The notes under the pieces: generated by a model | The model's database searches: none | Told to the model about the DNA's origin: nothing | The model's input: the letters and a program-made list of their open reading frames with translations, nothing else | DNA from: Cohnella lupini | Lineage (GTDB): Bacteria; Bacillota; Bacilli; Paenibacillales; Paenibacillaceae | Reading direction: 5' to 3' | Length of the DNA stretch: 64,000 nt | NCBI RefSeq assembly: GCF_003386205.1 | Contig: NZ_QRDY01000001.1 | Span: 837,920-901,919, forward strand | Program-made: the position numbers and the translations under genes | Part shown: piece by piece, positions 16,770 through 25,056 of the stretch | Numbering within the stretch: the stretch's first letter is position 1 | How the letters are laid out: each line of letters starts with the position of its first letter

Positions 16770-16992
16770 TAGCAATGCTGTCTGGGGAATGCTTGACGTT
16801 AGAAGAAGGACTTGCTGTGCTTGAAGCCGATAATGACCAACTCCTTCCGGCGTACATTGCAGCCTCTTTCTCTGTATGCTGCAAATTCGCTTTTCGTAGG
16901 CGATTATTTAATCACTGCTGGCCAAGAGGTGTCGGGTCGATCATCAAATTATTGAAGACTTAGGCTTCGAAATTGAGCTGAACGCGTTATAA
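16770..16992 (+). pseudogene. Collapsed biotin synthase (bioB) relic
   Basis: The first part, LSGECLTLEEGLAVLEADND, is the N-terminus of biotin synthase. It joins within about 20 codons to LQPLSLYAANSLFVGDYLI, which with GQEVS and DHQIIEDLGFEIEL is the BioB C-terminus. About 250 central residues, including the radical-SAM cluster motif CxxxCxxC, are missing, and there are two frame changes (near 16855 and near 16934). The sequence from 16570 to 16770 before it shows no feature I can identify. The gene is certainly non-functional. Confidence 0.75.
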
Positions 16993-17050
16993 ATGCCGTC
17001 AAAAATATGAACTGTGTAAGCAGTAATTCTACTTGAAAAGAGGTAAAATC

Positions 17051-17845
17051 ATGTCAAACATCCAAGAGCAGATCAAGAAAAATATGTATTTCAGCATGGA
17101 ACAAGTGAGTATTTTAAATCCCCGCATGGTCATGGAACAAACTCCAAGGGTGCTCCGGTACGAATCTGATCTTCTTACCATTCCTTTGGGTAACCAGGTT
17201 ATAAGTTATCAAGGAGCATTGTCCGCAGATGGAGTTAACGACATTCATAAGCTTATAGATCGTTACCAGTCAAAGAAGTTGCCATTCTCTTGGTTGATCT
17301 GGTCTCACGACGTCGGTGCGGAGGATTTAAAACCTGTTTTAGAGGCAAGAGGCATGCAAAAGGTAGACGAATTGGCCGGAATGTCCCTTTCGTTGAACAA
17401 TTGGAAGTATAACGCACCGTCTATTTCCGGATTTGAAATCAAACCTATTCGTACTAAAGCTGAAATGGATTGGTTTAGGCAAGTCGTGCCGACCTCGTTT
17501 GGGTTCAACGAAGAAGACGGAAAAGCCTTTGCTGATATAACCGAATCTGCGGCATTCAGTGAAAATACCGTCTTCCAGCATTACATTGGTTTTATGGATG
17601 GCCAGCCCGCCACAGGGGTAACTGCTCTAACTGACGGGGAGAACATCGGAATCTATAACTTTGCTACATTGGAAGCTTACCGGAGAAGAGGCCTTGGAAG
17701 TGCCACAATAGCCCATGCTCTGCGCGAAGCCCAAGCTGCTGGGAAAAAACATGCCTTCCTACAAGTGAGCAAGATAGGGGAAAGTATATATAAGGCAATC
17801 GGTTTCAGCGATGAGGTCACAATAGAGGTTTATTGTGGTGAATAA
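17051..17845 (+). CDS. GNAT acetyltransferase, paralogue C
   Basis: 264 residues from ATG 17051, behind AAAAGAGGT; the TTG at 17033 lies before that site. It is clearly the closest relative of paralogue A: shared blocks include YQGALS, GMSLSLNNWKY, ENTVFQHYIGFMDGQPA, EAYRRRGLGSATIAHALREAQAAG and the ending SKIG.SIYKAIGFSDEV. A GNAT domain forms the C-terminal half, and the acetyl-CoA loop is intact. Its distance from copy A, with unrelated genes and relics in between, argues for an old duplication followed by insertions. Substrate unknown. Confidence 0.82.
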   Translation: MSNIQEQIKKNMYFSMEQVSILNPRMVMEQTPRVLRYESDLLTIPLGNQVISYQGALSADGVNDIHKLIDRYQSKKLPFSWLIWSHDVGAEDLKPVLEARGMQKVDELAGMSLSLNNWKYNAPSISGFEIKPIRTKAEMDWFRQVVPTSFGFNEEDGKAFADITESAAFSENTVFQHYIGFMDGQPATGVTALTDGENIGIYNFATLEAYRRRGLGSATIAHALREAQAAGKKHAFLQVSKIGESIYKAIGFSDEVTIEVYCGE

Positions 17846-17925
17846 CGCTGTTTATATGGCTTGACATCTTGTAAGGCCTTGTAAAAGGTCATACAAACCT
17901 TTGGAAAATGATTTTGTTGCATATA

Positions 17926-17958
17926 AGTGGGGCACAACATAGCGTTGTGCCTCTTCCT
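17926..17958 (+). terminator. Terminator after GNAT paralogue C
   Basis: GGCACAAC (17931-17938) pairs with GTTGTGCC (17944-17951), extended by weaker outer pairs and a short T-rich tail. Confidence 0.6.
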
Positions 17959-17959
17959 T

Positions 17960-18466
17960 ATATATCTGGAAGTCCTAGTGCAATACCCGGGACAAGCGTG
18001 TTCGCCCCCCGAAATCCCCCCCTTTTAACCACTCGTGTTAATACCTCTGATTGTTGAACAAAAAGGTATGATTTTTAACCTCCCCTTGGCTGGCACGTAG
18101 TGTAAGTTGGGATTACCCGGATTTCGCAGTGATTCCGGTGGTCTACGACGAAACGGAAGAAGGAGGAGATTGATGGTAGCAAATCTGTAGAGTATGAATG
18201 GCTATCAACGGTACTAGAGCTTGGAGATTCGGTCTGCAAAAGGGTAGAAACGTACCCTTAAGTTAATCCATTACGTTTATAGCAGTCCATCGTGATTCTA
18301 AGCAGCAAACTATTAAATGTGTTACATGGAATAGTACTAATCACAAGGCGTTTGAAGCATGGCGAATGATGATAGATATTCCTAGTCTCGTAGAGGTTGC
18401 ATTGGGCCCTAAAAACTTTTTTGGCGCATTACAGCGAATCAGACCGTTGATATATCAACATTTATA
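17960..18466 (+). other. Degenerate coding region
   Basis: No intact gene lies in this 500-base stretch, but coding-like pieces occur in changing frames: DYPDFAVIPVVYDETEEGGD (about 18111-18172), then a second piece SKSVEYEWLSTVLELGDSV in another frame, and a 60-codon piece ending at 18466 (SKQQTIKCVTWNSTNHKAFE). None has a start with a ribosome binding site. I cannot name the ancestral genes. The pattern resembles decaying genes. Confidence 0.35.
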
Positions 18467-18484
18467 GAGGGAGGAAAATAAATA

Positions 18485-21400
18485 ATGCAAAAGACACTGC
18501 ACAAACTCGTATCTCTGTCCATGGCGCTGGCCATGTGCTTGTCCCTGTTCGTCTTCAGCGTCCCGGCCGCGGCTGATGAAGCGTCGCCCAGTCTGCGCCC
18601 GATGGAGTATCTAACGCGCGGCTTGGTCGCTGCCCAGGTCCCAGGCGGCATTTTCTTGAGCTGGCGCTTCCTGGGAGACGAGCCCGATGGCCTCTCCTGG
18701 AACGTCTATCGCAAAGACGGAGACGCGGACTTTGTGAAGATCACTACCATCGCACCCAGGGATGTACAGCCCGAGAGCAATTACGAGACAAACCCTGGCA
18801 TTGTGAAAGAAAGCGTTACCCCGTCTAATTACACCGACCCGAATGGCCTCGTATCTTCCATCTATGAGGTGGCGCCGGTCATCAACGACGTTGAAGGGGC
18901 GAGGCAGGGCATGTCCGTACCCATGCTGTCGGCCTTGGCGGGAAGCTCGGGGCAGGCAAACAGAGGCGCCGTGAACTATATCCCGTTGAAGCCGGCTCCG
19001 GCCCCCGTACCGCTCGCCCACTTCACATACCGCGGCTACAGGTTCGGCCCGGGCACCAATCTGTCCGCGGCAAACATGGTTATCCCCGATACGGGCGGCC
19101 AGAACTGGTACGTCGTCGACATGGATTTGCTCAAGGCTTTCCGCGAGCCCCATGACAACGAGACCCCGGTCAGCGCTGCCGATCTGAGCGAATGGGTCGA
19201 CAAGCTCAACGGGTACAACCGTGAAACCTGGCAGCCGACCAACTCCCTCGGGAACGACGGCATGATAAGCGATGCCCTATTTACCGAGCTTGAGGCCAAG
19301 TTCATCAAGTATCTCGAGGAGCTGGACAGCGGTACCAAGCTCCCTTACGCGAAGACCGGCACCGGCGAGATCTATACGTCGCCAAGCGCCGCCTACTCCA
19401 CCCATGACATGACTGTGGGTGATTTTGACGGCGATGGCGAATACGAGATCGTCGTCAAGTGGCGCAGTACCCAGCAAGACCCCATGTATTCCGAACCTAT
19501 ATTCGGCGGCAGTAATACCACAACCGCGCCAGAGTATATAGACGTGTACAAGCAGGACGGGACTTTGCTGTTCCGCGTCGATATGGGCTATAACGTAAGA
19601 GCGGGCAATGACCACGAGACCACCCTGTTCGCCGGAGACTTTGACGGTGACGGCAAGTCGGAGCTCATGCTCAAGACCGCCCTCGGCACCCGTATCGGCA
19701 ATTGGGACGAAGAGTCGCAGTCCGTCGTATATCCGGACACCCTCAACACCGTCGTGGGCGGCGAGGACGGCTTGAACTCCACCTTGGACAAGTTCAAGGA
19801 ATACTTTGCCGCCGGCAACGAAGAAGCCCTTGGCACCTACTGGTCTCTCCTTAACAGCTTCACCATCTCTTACCGTAGCCCGACAGCAGGAGGCGGCAAC
19901 GACGGAGTCAATGATCCGACTGTTAAAAGGTGGATTAAGACATACCACGTCGGTCCGATCGGCCCCGCCAAAGACGACCAGGAGTTTTTCTCGGCCTTTA
20001 AGTGGAACGCCGAAGCCGGCAAGGGCGTGCTCGTAGACAGTGCCCAATATCCGTTCACTTACGAGGGCAGCGTCGACGGAGAGAACTGGGCCATGACGCC
20101 CGCAACCCAGCGAGGCAATTTCTCTTATCTGGCATTCCCCGGCCCCGGCGCCGGCAGTTCGTCCAGTGATTACAAAGCTCAGATAATGGCTGAGAAAGAA
20201 GCCTACTGGCTTGAGCATCCTTGGAAGGCCGCTTCATGGGGCGACGCGCAAGGCAACCGCGCCAATCGCTACGTCGGCGTCGTGGCAGTGCTTGACGACG
20301 TCAACAACTTCGCCGTCTCCCAGCGCGGCTACTACGCAAGGACGACTCTCGCCGCCTTCAACATCGTGGACGGCAACGTCAATCTTCAGGCCAGCTTCGA
20401 CTCGGCCGACCCGCAGTATTGGGCCCTGGGCGGCACCGCGTACGACTATCAGAACCGCGGTAATCATTTTACTACGTCAGCCGACCTCGACGGAGACGGC
20501 TGGGATGAGATCGTGTTGAAAGCCATGGTTCTCGGCTTGAACGCCGACAAGACCAAGATTCTACCCAAAGTAATCAACGGCGACATCATGCCCACAATCG
20601 AGGGGCAGAACAGCATTCCACCGGTGGCCGGCAGCTTTGAGTTCGCCACGGACGAGGTCCGGAACAACCCACTTAACGTGTGGGCGCCGCTTCGCCATGG
20701 CGATCGCAGCGCGCTGCTTCCGATCGACAAGGACAACAGCATCAGAACGTGGTCCGGCAACGAGGAGCACCTTCTGGACGACATACGCAACGGCAGACAT
20801 TACGGCTGGATACCCGGTCCGGAAGCCCACGACCCGATGAAGGGCAAACGGCTGAACGAGCAGGGCGAGATCGTCTATGAAAACTCGCTGATCTACGGCG
20901 TATACGCCGGTAGCGATGCCGAAGGAGCGGTGGCCGGCAACTTCTCTAACCGCTGGCCCGGCGCGCAGGGACACTCTCAGAATGGAGCCAGGAGCATGAT
21001 AACCGGCGAGCTTCTGAACGGCAGCAATAACCTGAATAGCGGCCAAAACGCCATCTGGTTCGGTGGCGGTCTGACGGCCATGGCCGTCAGCAACGCGACC
21101 ATCAGCACGGTTAACGACTTGACCTTCGCGACTTCTTCATATCTCGCGACCGGCCTTACGTCGACCGGCAATAAGAGCACTCCTACACTCAAGGCCGACA
21201 TGTACGGAGACTGGCGCGAGGAGCTCATTCTCCGGGCCACCAATAACCGCCTGGCCATCGTAACGACCCTGTCGCCTACGGAGTACGGTATCCGTACGCT
21301 GATGCACGACCCGATGTACCGCAATGGCGTGGCGAACAAGAACACCGGCTACGACCAGATGGGATTCGCAAGCTTCTATCTTGGCGACGAGGCTAAACTG

Positions 21401-22285
21401 CCCTCCAAGAGGACCGACATCGCTGTCCCGACGAAGGCCCCCGATGCCCTGAGTAAGATCAAACTGACGGGACCGGCCAGGGTACACCCCGGCGAAACGT
21501 TCGAGCTGATCTACAGCGGGAATGATCTGGAGTCCGGAATAATAGCGCAGGATCTGACTTTCGAGTTCGATCCGACGTTGCTGGATTTGGTATCCGATCC
21601 TGTCACTATGGCCGATGGACAATTCGTCGTCGTCGATCACAAACAGGTGGGCGGCAAGCTGCGCGTGCTTGGTGTTCATCTTGGCGAAAAACAGACAGAT
21701 CCGAACGGGGACCTGTTGAAGTTTAGCCTGAAGGCGAAGCCGGAAACGGAAGGGAATACGTCGATCCTGCTCAGTAATCTGGTTACGGCGGATGCAGACG
21801 GCGTTGAGACGACGCTCACAGGAGCAAGCCACAGCCTAAGAATTCAGCAGCAGGCGGTGGTAGATAAGGCGGCTCTGAATGCGTTGATTGCGGACGCTCA
21901 AGCGAAGCATGACCAGTCGACAGAGGGAAGCGCAGTCGGTAATTATCCGGCAGGCTCGAAGGCGACGCTGCAGGCGGCGATCGATCAGGCCAAGGCGGTT
22001 GCGAATAATCCGGCAGCCGATCAGGCGACTGTGGATCATGCGGCAGCACAGCTGCAGACGGCGTTGCAGACGTTCCTAAATTCGGTAATCAAGCCGATCG
22101 TCGGGGACTTCAACAATGACAACAAGATTAGCGTAGGCGACCTAGCGATGACGGTTAAAGCCTACGGCAAGACGTCCGCGGATTCCGACTGGAGCGCGTG
22201 GCAGCAGTTCGATCTGAACGGCGACGGCACGGTAGACATTCAGGATCTGGTCATTATTGCTACCCGCATTACGAATTGGCAATAG
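18485..22285 (+). CDS. Secreted rhamnogalacturonan lyase (PL11) with cohesin and dockerin domains
   Basis: 1266 residues behind GGGAGG. Order: signal peptide (about 1-31); PL11 lyase domain (about 38-985) with the beta-propeller calcium repeats DFDGDGEYEIVVKW, DFDGDGKSELMLKT and DLDGDGWDEIVLKA and the C-terminal GIRTLMHDPMYRNGVANKN; cohesin domain (about 990-1115); helical FIVAR-like spacer (about 1127-1200); and a type I dockerin (about 1207-1266) with DFNNDNKISVGDL and DLNGDGTVDIQDL. It cleaves the rhamnogalacturonan I backbone of pectin outside the cell. The lyase domain is larger than the usual 620 residues. Codon use in the lyase part is richer in GCC, GGC and ATC than in flanking genes, suggesting transfer. 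Confidence 0.9.
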   Translation: MQKTLHKLVSLSMALAMCLSLFVFSVPAAADEASPSLRPMEYLTRGLVAAQVPGGIFLSWRFLGDEPDGLSWNVYRKDGDADFVKITTIAPRDVQPESNYETNPGIVKESVTPSNYTDPNGLVSSIYEVAPVINDVEGARQGMSVPMLSALAGSSGQANRGAVNYIPLKPAPAPVPLAHFTYRGYRFGPGTNLSAANMVIPDTGGQNWYVVDMDLLKAFREPHDNETPVSAADLSEWVDKLNGYNRETWQPTNSLGNDGMISDALFTELEAKFIKYLEELDSGTKLPYAKTGTGEIYTSPSAAYSTHDMTVGDFDGDGEYEIVVKWRSTQQDPMYSEPIFGGSNTTTAPEYIDVYKQDGTLLFRVDMGYNVRAGNDHETTLFAGDFDGDGKSELMLKTALGTRIGNWDEESQSVVYPDTLNTVVGGEDGLNSTLDKFKEYFAAGNEEALGTYWSLLNSFTISYRSPTAGGGNDGVNDPTVKRWIKTYHVGPIGPAKDDQEFFSAFKWNAEAGKGVLVDSAQYPFTYEGSVDGENWAMTPATQRGNFSYLAFPGPGAGSSSSDYKAQIMAEKEAYWLEHPWKAASWGDAQGNRANRYVGVVAVLDDVNNFAVSQRGYYARTTLAAFNIVDGNVNLQASFDSADPQYWALGGTAYDYQNRGNHFTTSADLDGDGWDEIVLKAMVLGLNADKTKILPKVINGDIMPTIEGQNSIPPVAGSFEFATDEVRNNPLNVWAPLRHGDRSALLPIDKDNSIRTWSGNEEHLLDDIRNGRHYGWIPGPEAHDPMKGKRLNEQGEIVYENSLIYGVYAGSDAEGAVAGNFSNRWPGAQGHSQNGARSMITGELLNGSNNLNSGQNAIWFGGGLTAMAVSNATISTVNDLTFATSSYLATGLTSTGNKSTPTLKADMYGDWREELILRATNNRLAIVTTLSPTEYGIRTLMHDPMYRNGVANKNTGYDQMGFASFYLGDEAKLPSKRTDIAVPTKAPDALSKIKLTGPARVHPGETFELIYSGNDLESGIIAQDLTFEFDPTLLDLVSDPVTMADGQFVVVDHKQVGGKLRVLGVHLGEKQTDPNGDLLKFSLKAKPETEGNTSILLSNLVTADADGVETTLTGASHSLRIQQQAVVDKAALNALIADAQAKHDQSTEGSAVGNYPAGSKATLQAAIDQAKAVANNPAADQATVDHAAAQLQTALQTFLNSVIKPIVGDFNNDNKISVGDLAMTVKAYGKTSADSDWSAWQQFDLNGDGTVDIQDLVIIATRITNWQ

Positions 22286-22382
22286 GTATGAGGAGGGAAC
22301 GGTCTACCCTGCCGTCCCTCCAAAAGTAGAAAAGTACTTGGGGAGAAAGCCATAAACGGATAATGAAGATTCTGCTTTTAAC

Positions 22383-22412
22383 AGCTGCCATGGGATTCCC
22401 CTGGCAGCTTTT
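22383..22412 (+). terminator. Terminator after PL11 gene
   Basis: AGCTGCCA (22383-22390) pairs with TGGCAGCT (22402-22409), followed by TTTT. A second G/C-rich hairpin lies at 22292-22321 just after the stop codon. Confidence 0.7.
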
Positions 22413-22667
22413 GCTATATATAATCAATCATCCTTTTAGATTATCGCAGTGGAACTATGGTCGAGCTGATAGCCTATCTGGTGAAAATGTGAGGATAGAG
22501 GAACCATTTCCGTTAATAACTGTTTTAACTATATATAGAGGACGAATGTACGAAGCTACTCTGAACAGAACGAGGTGAACCCCTAATCAAAGCCGCGCGG
22601 TTACTTTATCTAATAACTAGCTAGTTGAAGATCCTAAAGTAGAATTTGTATTAATCAAACAAGCGGG

Positions 22668-22683
22668 TACTTTGCCCAAAGTA
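22668..22683. promoter_or_regulatory. Palindrome before small membrane protein gene
   Basis: TACTTTG-CC-CAAAGTA, exact 7-bp arms, 20 bases upstream of ATG 22703. Possible operator, perhaps of the TetR regulator whose fragment lies downstream; not proven. Confidence 0.35.
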
Positions 22684-22702
22684 ATGGGGAGGGGATATAA
22701 GT

Positions 22703-22867
22703 ATGTTTAAACTTATAATAGGTGTGGGGGTATATTTTTTTGTTGCGACGCTGCTTTTGGCGTATTACATTGTAGGGGTTAGTTTTATAAAGTCCATACA
22801 GATGGCATCACTTATTACAATAATACATATTCTAATTCGTTTTATAGATAGACTCTACAAAAGGTAA
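22703..22867 (+). CDS. 54-residue membrane protein
   Basis: ATG 22703 lies behind GGGGAGGGGAT. Two hydrophobic helices (about 4-26 and 33-47) are followed by a short basic tail, DRLYKR. No known family recognised. The good ribosome binding site and clean hydrophobic profile support translation. It sits just ahead of a broken TetR gene, the usual position for a target or partner of such a regulator, but may also be a fragment of a longer membrane protein. Confidence 0.5.
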   Translation: MFKLIIGVGVYFFVATLLLAYYIVGVSFIKSIQMASLITIIHILIRFIDRLYKR

Positions 22868-22881
22868 ACTAATTACTGAAT

Positions 22882-23151
22882 TTGAACCATCCGGGGGCAG
22901 TAAAGGGGATCTTTGGTGGCGGAAGAGTAGGACGATTTCGCAATCGGTTCCTTGAATATGTTATCGAACGATTAGAGCTTTGCGTAGATGTAACCAAAGG
23001 AGTAAATGCGGGATTGAGCAAGGATCTAATAATAAGTTTTCTTGGAACGGCGATCGTAGGGATCGTTGAGTCTTGGTTTACCAAGGGATTATCAGAACCG
23101 GTCGATGTTGTGGCTAAACAAATGGGGCTTTTGTTAGATAGGAATCTATAG
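22882..23151 (+). pseudogene. C-terminal fragment of a TetR family regulator
   Basis: The frame encodes 89 residues. The second half, ISFLGTAIVGIVESWFTKG followed by PVDVVAKQMGLLLDRN, is the C-terminal ligand-binding end of TetR regulators. The helix-turn-helix N-terminus is missing and the TTG start has no ribosome binding site. Probably a truncated relic. An intact, differently typed TetR gene lies 145 bp further on the other strand. Confidence 0.55.
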
Positions 23152-23185
23152 TTGACTTAAAAAAGAACCCAATATGCGCATAAAA

Positions 23186-23208
23186 AAACTCCGTGCTACG
23201 CGGAGTTT
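23186..23208. terminator. Small bidirectional hairpin terminator
   Basis: AAACTCCG pairs with CGGAGTTT around a 7-base loop, with an A-run on the left arm (U-run on the minus strand), so it best serves the minus-strand TetR gene. Confidence 0.5.
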
Positions 23209-23296
23209 AATGGATATGTGCTGCTCGCCATCCTTAGATATGATTAAGAAAATCAGAATCGGTAAAGTGGCCTTGAACTTATCGCCATTTAATCAA

Positions 23297-23932
23297 TTAA
23301 GTGGCAAAGGATCGGATATACCACAGTGCGGCATCCAGTCCCGTTGCAAGCGGCGTTACTTCTTTCCGCAGCCGTGAGAGTAAAAGACCGCCCTGAAGCG
23401 CGGTAAGTAAGGCTAACGCCAAGCCTGCGGGATCGGCTTCCGAACGCAGCACCCCACGCGCGTGCATGTCATGCAGTCCCCTGGAAATTTCTCCTTCCCA
23501 ATGCGCAAACCAAGATACGAGCTCGGAACGGGCTTCTTCCTCGCTTTCCGCAATTTCACCGACTAAAGAATCGATGGAACAGCCGTTTTTGAATTGCCGC
23601 CCCATCTGAATTTCTATGATGAGATCTCTCCACGCCTGTAACGCTTTAAAGCTGTCAAGATTTCCTAAATAGGGCTGTTGAGCTTCAAAAACAGCTTCGG
23701 CCTGGTGCGCGATGACGGCTCGTACTAGCTCTTTTTTGTCATGGAAATAATGGTATAGCTGGGAAGCGCCAACCTTCGCCTGACGCTGGACATCCTCCAT
23801 AGATGTCCGACCGATGCCTTGTTCGGCCATTAAGTCCGCTGCCGCTTCGATAATTCGTGCCCGTGTAGCCTGTCCTTTGAGGGTGAGCCTCAGTTTATAG
23901 GAGGTTTGATCGTTATCGTTCGTATTTTTCAT
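23297..23932 (-). CDS. TetR family repressor
   Basis: 211 residues. The helix-turn-helix is at about 20-66 (ATRARIIEAAADLMAEQGIGRTSMEDV, then GASQLYHYFHDKKELVRAVI), and the C-terminal domain with NGCSIDSLVGEIAESEEEAR resembles the LmrA/YxaF group. It is divergent from an SDR gene with 136 bp between starts. Two TetR-type half-palindrome sites lie there, so it most likely represses the SDR gene and itself. Unusually, a TGATATAAT element ends only 6 bases before the ATG and no ribosome binding site is visible, which predicts a leaderless mRNA. Confidence 0.88.
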   Translation of the reverse strand: MKNTNDNDQTSYKLRLTLKGQATRARIIEAAADLMAEQGIGRTSMEDVQRQAKVGASQLYHYFHDKKELVRAVIAHQAEAVFEAQQPYLGNLDSFKALQAWRDLIIEIQMGRQFKNGCSIDSLVGEIAESEEEARSELVSWFAHWEGEISRGLHDMHARGVLRSEADPAGLALALLTALQGGLLLSRLRKEVTPLATGLDAALWYIRSFAT

Positions 23933-23956
23933 GTCGTCATTATATCAAAAATGAAG

Positions 23957-24048
23957 TTGACAATCCAGAACTCAAACTATAGTATTGAACCATTCGATAC
24001 AAAAAAATGTAGTAAACAATACAAAATAATGTATTGAATAATTCAAAA
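23957..24048. promoter_or_regulatory. Divergent promoter with paired TetR operator sites
   Basis: TTGACA (23957-23962) and TAGTAT (23980-23985, 17-base spacer) form a promoter for the SDR gene. GTATTGAAccaTTCGATAC (23982-24000) overlaps the -10, and a second GTATTGAA-taa-TTCAA site lies at 24031-24046. The shared GTATTGAA half-site points to a single dimeric repressor. Confidence 0.6.
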
Positions 24049-24068
24049 GTGAAAAGAGGTAGTGACAC

Positions 24069-24818
24069 ATGAATTCGGATCAACAGACAACCGTCGCTCT
24101 TATTACGGGAGGGACAAGCGGAATTGGGCGAACGACGGCCAAAGCGCTTGCCGGGCTTGGCATTCACGTCATTGTTGCTGGACGCCAAGTTGAACGGGGA
24201 GAACAAACGGCAATCGAAATTCGCGCCAATGGCGGTAAGGCCGATTTTATCGAGGCAGATCTGAAAGACGAAGCGAGCGCGCGTTCGCTTGCGAGAAGAG
24301 CGGTCGAGCTAGGCGGAGGCTCGATCGACATTCTGATCAATAATGCGGGGATCGGCTCATTTGGCCCAACCGACGCGTCAACGGAGGCGCAATTCGATCT
24401 TGTGTTCGGAGTGAATACCAAAGTTCCTTATTTTCTTGTAGCGGAGCTTGCTCCATTAATGGCTGAACGCGGCAAAGGAGCGATCGTCAACGTCTCGACC
24501 ATGGTATCCGATCTGGGGACCTCCTTTTTTAGCTTGTACGGAGCGAGCAAGGCAGCCTTGAATCTGCTTACGAAGTCATGGGCGGCCGAGTACGGCCCTC
24601 GCGGGGTTCGCGTCAATGCGGTCAGCCCGGGTCCGACGCGTACCGAAGGCGCGTCTCAAATGGGAGAGTTCCTCGATCAATTGGCAGCGCAAGCGCCCGC
24701 CGGTCGAGTTGCCTCCCCGGACGAAATCGCGGCAGCCATCGTGTTTCTGGCTACGGATCGTTCCAGCTTTATTCATGGAGCAATTATTCCTGTCGATGGA
24801 GGCCGTACAGCCGTTTAA
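24069..24818 (+). CDS. SDR family oxidoreductase
   Basis: 249 residues behind AAAAGAGGTAGTG. It is a classical SDR: cofactor motif TGGTSGIG (13-20), NNAG (91-94), catalytic Asn116, Ser143, Tyr157 and Lys161 in YGASK, and the closing IIPVDGGRTAV. A likely NAD(P)H-dependent reduction or oxidation of a small carbonyl or alcohol; the substrate is unknown. The gene is under the divergent TetR regulator and ends at a strong terminator, so it forms a two-gene detoxification-type unit with its repressor. Confidence 0.9.
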   Translation: MNSDQQTTVALITGGTSGIGRTTAKALAGLGIHVIVAGRQVERGEQTAIEIRANGGKADFIEADLKDEASARSLARRAVELGGGSIDILINNAGIGSFGPTDASTEAQFDLVFGVNTKVPYFLVAELAPLMAERGKGAIVNVSTMVSDLGTSFFSLYGASKAALNLLTKSWAAEYGPRGVRVNAVSPGPTRTEGASQMGEFLDQLAAQAPAGRVASPDEIAAAIVFLATDRSSFIHGAIIPVDGGRTAV

Positions 24819-24861
24819 ACGGCTTACCAAGAACGTGATAAATCATCTTCGCTTCTTTCCT

Positions 24862-24911
24862 AAAGAGCAAGCCGGACCCCATCGCGCCTCGGGTGTCCGG
24901 CTTGCTCTTTT
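24862..24911 (+). terminator. Strong terminator after SDR gene
   Basis: A 16-bp stem, AAAGAGCAAGCCGGAC with GTCCGGCTTGCTCTTT, then a short T-run. Confidence 0.85.
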
Positions 24912-25056
24912 CAAGAATTCCTATTGTTAGGCTCGCACAAAGCAATTGAAAGAAAATTTGACCCTGTTAACAAAGTAAACTTGGTCCGTTGAACAAAATG
25001 AAATACGTTATGCCCGTGATACAATTTCACTAACCTAACGAATGGAGAGTGGATAT

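Noticed and set aside
16518..16775. 85-codon minus-strand frame next to GNAT paralogue B
   Set aside because: Overlaps the GNAT gene end and has no ribosome binding site; the segment ETAVALDKFNTAVTSVSLIV looked coding-like, but I could not connect it to a family.
19277..20218. 313-codon minus-strand open frame inside the rhamnogalacturonan lyase gene
   Set aside because: It is an antisense shadow of a GC-rich gene whose plus-strand protein has clear PL11 calcium motifs; no ribosome binding site or known domain.
22363..22578. 71-codon plus frame after the PL11 gene
   Set aside because: Its coding region contains the terminator hairpin and it has no ribosome binding site.
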